Positions 51,301-60,500 of a stretch of 64,000 bases of DNA are shown here, piece by piece. The translations under genes and the position numbers were made by a program. The DNA lies in NCBI GenBank assembly GCA_025084515.1, contig JAJAGP010001644.1:108143-172142 (forward strand), written 5' to 3'. Position 1 is the stretch's first letter; each line of letters opens with the position of its first letter. The DNA is from Ancistrus triradiatus. Its lineage: Eukaryota; Chordata; Actinopteri; Siluriformes; Loricariidae. A model generated the notes under the pieces. The model saw only the letters and a list, made by a program, of their open reading frames with translations, was not told where the DNA came from and did no database searches.

Positions 51301-54300
51301 GCTCCCATGTTGCCACTCTTCAGAGAAGATGCAAAGAGGAGAAAAACTTCCAATTGGCCACCTTAACACTTTCTCATAGTTGGATTCACTTGTGTATGTA
51401 GATCAAGGGTCAATGAGCTTACAAAACAAATTTTGTGTTCCAATATTTAGTGCTAAAGGTATTCAAATGACAAGGGTGCCAAAATTTATGCACCTGCCTA
51501 ATTTTGTTTGAATAATTACTGCACACTTTCTGTAAAACCTATAAACTTAATTTCACTTCTGAAATATCACGGTGTTCATCTGCTATATGATATATTTACC
51601 TGAAACTGCTGAGCTGGACAACCAATGATTTATAAAGAAAAATCATGAAAAATTATCAGGGGTGCCCAAACTTTTTTCATACGACTGTATGCTGCATTTT
51701 TCCAAACTGTCCCAAATTTTTCTTGATATGGAGTTATAGTATAAGCTTCAGTTATAGTATAAGCTTGGTCAGGCTTTTTTGTCTGTGTATGTATCTAAAT
51801 GGTTGTGTACATTTGATTACTAATCTATGTTCTCAATTTAGTTTTGAGCCCACTCTTCCCATGTCCGCTGGCATGTCTTGTGAACTGGTGGCTGTTTTCA
51901 TGCCTTTGGTAAGTTTGTTGGGTTTAAAACACAAATCTACAAAGCAAAATATAGAACAGAACATCTTGTGTTTTGGTATTCTCCAAGGAAGCTTCAATAT
52001 ATTAAATGTAATGAGGGTTGTGTGGGTGAAACCATTTTAAAACTGTAATGGGGACACCCCTGATTCACCCCTTCAATTTGGAACATATTAAGGCCCAGCC
52101 TTTCCGTTGCACAACGATAGAAGGGCTCTCTGGGGTACGCCTTAAATTTCAATCAGCTCTGAGTTCAGAGTGAATCAAAGGTGCCCCCTGTTGCAAAACA
52201 GTGACAACTTTAGGTAAATTTTTAGGAAAATTATGCATGATTTGCACCAAATTTTGACTAAAAAACTACTATTTAAGGATGCTACATAAATTTCAGAGTA
52301 TCATCAGGAAAGCATGCTTGTGTCTGTCAGGTCAACCACCCAAACTTTAAAGCATTTTTCTTGAATAATGTTGATCATAGCAAGAATGCATGAAATATAG
52401 ACCATATCAGGCATGATGAGAATGGTGTATAATAAGGGTGGAAATTGGAAATGACTTCATGTTATGGTATGCATTACGATTCCTGGGTCACGATATGATT
52501 ATATCACGATACATTGTGATACGATGCATATTGCGATATTCCACATAGTTCACAGAAAATATAGAAACAGCCAAAATACAAGTTACGGAGTACAGTCAAA
52601 TTGAGTCAAAACACTGCAGTGTGACATCTACATTACATTGACATTACATTTTACCTTTAAAATGTTTTCTTCTTCCTTCAAAAAAAAAATCGATATTTTG
52701 AGCTAAAAATTTATATAGTATGTCATGAAAATAATATTGCGATTTACTGCTGTATCGATTTGTTAGCAAAGCCCTAGTGTATAGTTATTGGTTATATTTC
52801 TACAACACTGCGTCTGCATATTTTTATGGTGAACACATTTTGAGTACTTGCGTCCCTTTGGGGTTTGGCTTGGTGGGTAGCACCACTGCCTCACAGCAAG
52901 AAGGTCCTGGGTTCAATCCCAGAGTGGAGCAGCCTGGGTCCTTTCTGTGTGGAGTCTATGCATGTTTTCTGTATGTGCTCCCCATGTCTACGTGGGTTTA
53001 CACTGGGTACTCTGGTTTCCTCCCACAGTCCAAAGATGTATGTGCTAGGTTAATTGATTACACTAAATTGCCATTGACTTCTGTGTGACAGTGTGACAAA
53101 AAGTATTTAGTCAGCCACTGATTGTGCAAGTTCTCCTATTTAGAAAGATGAGAGAGGCCTGTAATTTTCATCATAGGTACACTTCAACTATGAGAGACAA
53201 AATGAGAAAAAAAATCCAGGAAATCACATTGTAGGATTTTTAAAGAATTTTATTGTAAATTATGGTGGAAAATAAGTAAGTTCAACTCATTACTTTGTAA
53301 CATAACCTTTGTTGGCAATGACATAGGTCAAACGTTTCCTGTAAGTCTTCACCAGGTCTGCACACGCTGTAGCTGGTATTATGGCCCATTCCTCCATGCA
53401 GATCTCCTCTAGAGCAGTGATGTTTTGGGGCTGTCGCTGGGCAACACGGACTTTCAACTCCCTCCACAAATGTTCTATGGGGTTGAGGTCTGGAGACTGG
53501 CTAGGCCACTCCAGGACCTTGAAATGCTTTTTACGGAACCACTCCTTTGTTACCCGAACCCAGCCACGTTCCATCTTTAATGCTCTCACTGATGGAAGGA
53601 GATTTTTGGCTTACAATCTTATGATACATGGCCCCGTTCATTTTTCCTTTAACATGGATCGGTCGTCCTGTCCCCTGTGCAGAAAAATAGCCCCAAAGCA
53701 TGATGTTTCCATCCCCATGCTTCACAGTAGGCAAGTTGAGTTTTTACCAAAAAGTTCTATTTTGGTTTCATCTGACCACATGTTATTCTCCCAATCCGCT
53801 TCTGGATCATCCATATGCTCTCTGGCAAACTTCAGACGGGCCTGGACATGTAGTTTTGGGATTTTTATTCACCGTTCTCATGATCATTTTGGACCTCATG
53901 GGATGAGATCTTGCATGGAGCCCCAGATCGAGGAGATTATCAATGGTCTTGTATGTCTTACAATTGCTCCCACAGTTGATTTATTCACACCAACCTGCTT
54001 GCCTATTGTAGATTCATTCTTCCAAGGCCTGGTGCCAGGTCTACAATTTTCTTCCTGGTGTCCTTCAACAGCTCTTTGGTCTTGGCCATGGTTGAGTTTG
54101 AAGTCTGACTGTTTGAGGCTGTGGACAGGTGTCTTTTATACAGATAACGAGGTCAAACAGGTGCCATTAATACAGGTAATGAGTGGAGGACAGAAGAGCT
54201 TCTTAAACAAGAAGTTACAGGTCTGTGAGAGCCAGAAATTTTTCTTGTTTGTAGGTGACCAAATACTTATTTTCCACCATGATTTACAATTTAATTTAAA

Positions 54301-54492
54301 AAAAAATCCTACAATGTGATTTCCTGAATTTTTTTTTCTCATTTTGTCTTTCATAGTTGAAGTGTACCTATGATGAAAATTACAGACCTCGCTCATCTTT
54401 TTAAGTTTGAGAACTTGCACAATCAGTGGCTGACTAAATACTTTTTTGCCCCACTGTGTGCGTGTGTGTGTGTATATGTATATGTGTGTGTG

Positions 54493-54529
<37 letters not shown>

Positions 54530-57500
54530 CTAGTTTTGATGTTACATTGAGTGTGTTGCTGAAATGGCCACTGATGCTGATAGCGATATTAAATAAACCA
54601 CACAAACTTAAGTCTTCTTACCTGGATCACTGAGCATGCATCAAGACGTTTTAAGTCCCTTTGGATATCGTCCTCCTTGTATCTTGCTCCTAGGCTCCAA
54701 TTTGTTGACTTTGATGTAGACAAGTAAACATGTAATGAAAACGGATCAGTTTTGATCTTGGTTCAGGTGTATTTTTTGCTTGAAAGGTGTATGTTTTTTA
54801 ATCATGTGTTTAGATTATGCATATCTGCTTCAAATTTGTCACTTGAAACTTTCCGGTTGTCAATGTTATATGCAACTGTACATTTGTATTTGCTCAGTGA
54901 GTTGATTTACCTTATCAATATCAAACAAACAAAGATGTAAATAATGTATAATTTGTGATAAGCTAAATTTGTTCTCTAATCAACTCTTCTGTTTTAATTA
55001 ACATTATTCGTGAATACTCAGATGCTAAGCATTTTTGTGCACATATTTTTATATCTTGCCATATCAGCTTAGGAATTTCAGGATTTGCTTTCTTGTTCCT
55101 AGGTAAATGAAGATTTGGATGGTGAGATCCATTTTCAGTCAGCTACAGGTCCCTTTTCTGTTATCATCAAGTGCAGAACAAAAAAATGTGAGGTAAGAAG
55201 TACCTGTCAAGTTGTCATATAAGTAATGTGGGCACATTATGTATCGTTGCAAAAAAAAAGTTTCTGAACCCTTTGGAGTTAACTTGATTTCTACATTGAT
55301 TACTCATAAAAAGTATGGTATTTATATAATATAATGTAATATGAAAAGGGAAGTGTTTATGTAACTAGGGAGATTTGGCTTGAGTGGAGCTAGAACTGGC
55401 AGTCACCAAGGTGAGAGGCTAACACTCTCACTTTAACTGTGCCTGTACCACTGGGTGGTGCTTGATGGGGGCTGTGGGGTATCACCTGAAGTTTAAGATG
55501 ATTAAGATGATGTTCAGACTACAGTTTGTTTAACATGCAGTCCATGTAGAAATCCGTGTAATTCTGGGGTGTTCAGCTTTTTAATTTTCTTACCCCTGTT
55601 TATGTAAGGATTTCTTCTGGTACAAGTTTTTTTTCTTGAAGTGTCATAGCTTTTCTCTGTGTTTTCCCCAGATGGTTGTTGATAGCAGCTTCATTGATTT
55701 TGGCATGCATGTGGTCGGGCATACAATTTCACGGGTAATCACCTTGACCAACAGAGGTGCTCTGGGCACTCGGTATTCACTGGTTCCCCTCTCAAGCAGA
55801 CATCCTCAGCTCTTTCATGTATCCCAGCATTCTTCTCTGAACAGACAGGTACATTCTACTGTATGGACCAACTGTAACATTTAGCAAAGACTACAAACAC
55901 ATCTGTAACATTTTTCCAAACGTTTTGTCAAGTTGTGACAGTGTTCAGGTGAAGAGAGTTCTGAAACTATCATAAATGTAATGGGAATACATTTAATGCT
56001 TAAATAATAATTTTTCTGCCTAGGGATCAGGACACAGCAGTGGCATGAAAGATGCTGCTTTGGCTCCTCAAGAAGAAACTCCAGCAGAGAGAGTAAACAT
56101 TGAATCAAAATCAGGTAACTTCAAACCTAGATTTTGAGTTCAGAAAGGCTATTGTGTGCCAACTGTCTTTGAGAATAAGAAATACACAAAGTTTTTATTG
56201 TTCTGACTTTTGCTCTTATGTGTGTCATGCTTGTTTTTATTACACATTGAATCACTGTGTACTGAATTATGAATAAAGAATCATGAATCAAGTTTTGACT
56301 GAAACGAGTCCTACAGTTCGACTCATACAATTTCAGGCAAATGGGCCGAGTACCGAGCAAAGGAGGAGAACCAAGGCAAATTTTTCTAGTCAAAATTTGT
56401 AGAGAACTGAATTCGACAAGCTCCGAGATCTTTGAGAACCGAGATACCACTGTATATAATAATAGGTTAGACAGAATATACAGGTAGCGGGGGGACAAAC
56501 AAATTAGTACCCTTTACAATAGCACAGGCACACATGCTTATGAACGTCATGTACAGTGGGGCAAAAAAGTATTTAGTCAGCCACTGATTGTGCAAGTTCT
56601 CCTACTTAGAAAGATGAGAGAGGTCTGTAATTTTCATCATAGGTACACTTCAGCTATGAGGTAAAAAAAAATCAGGAAATCACAGGATTTGTAATTGTAA
56701 TTGTAAATCATGGTGGAAAATAATTATTTGGTCAATAACAAAAGTTCAGCTCAATGCTTTGTAACATCACCTTTGTTGGCAATGACAGAGGTCAAACGTT
56801 TCCTGTAAGTCTTCACCAAGTTTGCCAACACTGTAGCTGGTATTATGGCCCATTCCTCCATGCAGATCTCCTCTAGAGTAGTGATGTTTTGGGGCTGTCG
56901 TCGGGCAACATGGACTTTCAACTCACTCCACACATGTTCTATGGGGTTGAGGTCTGGAGACTGGCTAGGCCACTCCAGGACCTTGAAATGCTTTTTACGG
57001 AGCCACACCTTTGTTACCCGAGTGGTGTGTTTGGGATCATTGTCATGCTGGAAGACCCAGCCACGTTCCATCTTCAATGCTCTCACTGCTTTGACAGCTC
57101 TTTAGTCTTGGCCATGGTTGAGTTTGGAGTCTAACTGTTTGAGGCTGTGGACAGGTGTCTTTTATACAGATAATGAGGTCAATCAGGTGCCATTAATACA
57201 GGTAACGGCCAGAAATCTTGCTTGTTTGTGGGTGACTAAATACTTATTTTCGACTATGGTTTACCATTAGTTTACCATTATTTAAAAATCCTACAATGTG
57301 ATTTCCTGGATTTTTTTCCCCATTTTGTCTCTCATAGTTGAAGTGTACCTATGATGAAAACTACAGACCTCTCTAATCTTTCTAAGTAGGACAACTTGCA
57401 CAATCAGTGGCTGACTAAATACTTTTTTGGCCCACTATAAGTATAAGTTCTAAACACATCAACCAAGTTAGAACAGTCTCTAGACCAAATGTGAGCTAAC

Positions 57501-57553
57501 GATCAAGTGAGCACATGGCAAGTAAGGTACCTACTTATTACATACACAAATAT

Positions 57554-57586
<33 letters not shown>

Positions 57587-60500
57587 TGATGGACTCCCGC
57601 TCTTAATCTTTAACTCCCGTCTCTGCTTGTGGCTCTGTGGCATTGATTGGCTGTTGAGGTGACCAGCGAATGTCTGGAGTTAAAAGACAGATTTTTATTT
57701 CCTTTTATAATAAACACTTCACTGTTTTTGTCAACTTCACTAGTTGACTAATAATTTTGCATATTTCTGATTTTAGGTACATCCCCAACCAGATGTGATG
57801 TCCCTGCAGATGTGGAGGCATCAGGAGCTGATCAGGTTTCAGGTGACACTGGACTGCAGGAGTTCATGGTTACGGAGCAAGATTACAGCTCTGAGATCAC
57901 TGAAATCAGCATTGGTGAAGTATGGCGATAGGAATCCTTTACATTGCAAATTTGCAAACTGGTTTTACACCCTTAACACAAACACATTGTAGACTTTTAC
58001 ATGTTAAAGGTATCCTAATATTCTCCCCTTCCAGATGTGTATATTATGGTTATAATGTATGTGTATATTTAGCCACACAGGTTTACCTTGCTTGTAAAAT
58101 AACTTAAAGGTATTAGAACATTTTAAAAATTGCCAAAACAGTTTGGGAAAAGTCACCCTTTTATTCATGAAAAGTCAATCGTTTATTCACAAACTTACTT
58201 TCAATACCTGCCTAATACAATTCAGTGTCAGGCTCAGTCCATCATAGTGTACATGCCTCCACAAGATAAAAATGTCAGATCTTTCTATCCTTATGGGTAC
58301 AGACTCAAATTCCTGCCTGACAACACTGGAGACCTTGATCCAAGACCACCCAATAATAAATAATATCTTAGACCAAATACAAAAACTTACTAGAGAAAAT
58401 AATTACATAAAATTGTGTTGCAACCCAACCACACACCAGTCAGAACAAAACCTCTAATCACAACTTTCATAGAGAACAAATAGCAACATGAATGGTACTG
58501 TAAAAGAAAGAAAAAACTGCAGGAGATAAGCCCCACCATAGACGACCAAACCAGAACAAGCCCCCAAGCCAGATTAGACATACCACTCTTTCCATATCTT
58601 GCATCGGACACACTAAAATTACTCACTCACACCTGTTAAAGGGTGAAGCCCAGACACAGTGAAACATGCAAGACATCTCTAACTGTCAAACATACAGTTG
58701 TGTGAAAAAGTGTTTGCCCCCTTCCTGATTTCTTATTTTTTTTGCATGTTTGTCACACTAAGTGTTTCATAACATCAAACCTATTTAAATATTAGTCAAA
58801 GACAACACAAGTAAACACAAAATGCAGTTTTTAGATAAAGGTGTTTATTATTAAGCGAGAAAAAAATCCAGACCTACATGGCCCTGTGTGAAAAAGTGAT
58901 TGCCCCCTAAACCTAATAACTGGTTGGGCCACCCTTAGCAGCAACAACTGCAACCAAGCGTTTGTGATAACTTGCAATGAGTCTTTTACAGCGTTGTGGA
59001 GGAAGTTTGGGCACTGATCTTTGCAGAATTGTTGTAATTCAGCCACATTGGAGGGTTTTCGAGCATGAACGACCTTTTTAAGGTCACGCCACAGCATCTC
59101 AATAGGATTCATGTCAGGACTTTGACTAGGCCACTCTAAAGTCTTCATTTTGTTTTTATTCAGCCATTCAGAGGTGGACTTGCTGGTGTGTTTTGGATCA
59201 TTGTCCTGCTGCAGAACCCAAGTTCGTTTCAGCTTGAGGTCAACCATGCAAAATAAATAGGAAATCAGGAACTGGGCAAACACTTTTTCACACCACTGTG
59301 TTTACATTCAATGCTACAAACAAAGTACAAACAGACTTGGCAGCGTTAGAAAATGCCAAAGACAGTGATAGAAATCTTCACACATACAACACTGGACCAT
59401 TACATATGAACTCTGGTATTTGTACAGCCAGACATGTTAACTCATAAAACGTCAACTGCATGAGTGTTGAATGCAGCTTTGGGTAATTGTCAGATGATTA
59501 ATGTGGTCACATCTTCTATGACTGGTCAGAACATAAAGGAAAGTACTGTATACATGAAAAGAAAGAAAGGCATAATAGAATGGCTTGCAATCAGAAACTA
59601 CAGTTTGTGGAAAAAGGATGCATGAGACAAGAAAATAAATGTTATTGATTAGTTCTTAGCCATTAAGTATTGGATTCTTTGAACTACTCAGTTGTTACCA
59701 AAGGTTTTCCTCTTTTCTTTTATCATGAACTGAGTAGGATTGAGCACAAACTGTAGAATGATAAACTGCAGTTTTCTTTAGAAATGTTTGACCTCGTGTC
59801 TTTTAAAGATGCAAGATGCCAAGAGAGCTGCAAGCGCAAAACATTTTTGATCTTCACACGATTTAGTCTTATTATTATTTAATTATGTTTAATACGAATT
59901 AAATCCCATTCCTTGCAAAGGACTTAAGGTGTGTCTGAAAATGGGAAGACTTTCTGAATATATGAATATTTTAAAGCTTATATCACACCTTCTGTCAGAC
60001 AAAATTTTTCTGTTAGCCAGGTAATGCATTCTTTGAGAAATTTGCACTCATGCGTTCCTTAAATTAGGCTTCGTTGTTCCTATGAAGTTCATCTTTTGTT
60101 GATGATATTCTCCATTCAGGTCTGTTTAAATTAAAATTTTTTCAGTTTTAAATTTAGTTGTTACATGCTATACGGTTATACCTCGATCCAGAGAATTGTT
60201 TGGATAGCGTATATTTAGAATGCTGGTGCCTTGTTTTCATTCATTATTATGGGACAGTTCCTTGTTCAGACATATTCTAATGTTGCCAGTTACTTTTAGT
60301 GATGTCAGTACAACATTGTGGCAGTAGGTATATTTTAATTGGACAGCCTGACCTGTAATATGGTGTTATGGTGTATTATCTTTGTACTGTGTGTGGTCGT
60401 TCTTCTCTACACTGTTTTCCCTCATGTAACTCCTACTCACTTTAATTTTAAATTTGACTGATCAAAACTGAACAAACGAAGGCCTGCACTCTTTGATACC

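Noticed and set aside
53381..54319. A 312-codon + frame
   Set aside because: It is the antisense of a family B Tc1 transposase, whose minus-strand reading has clear catalytic blocks.
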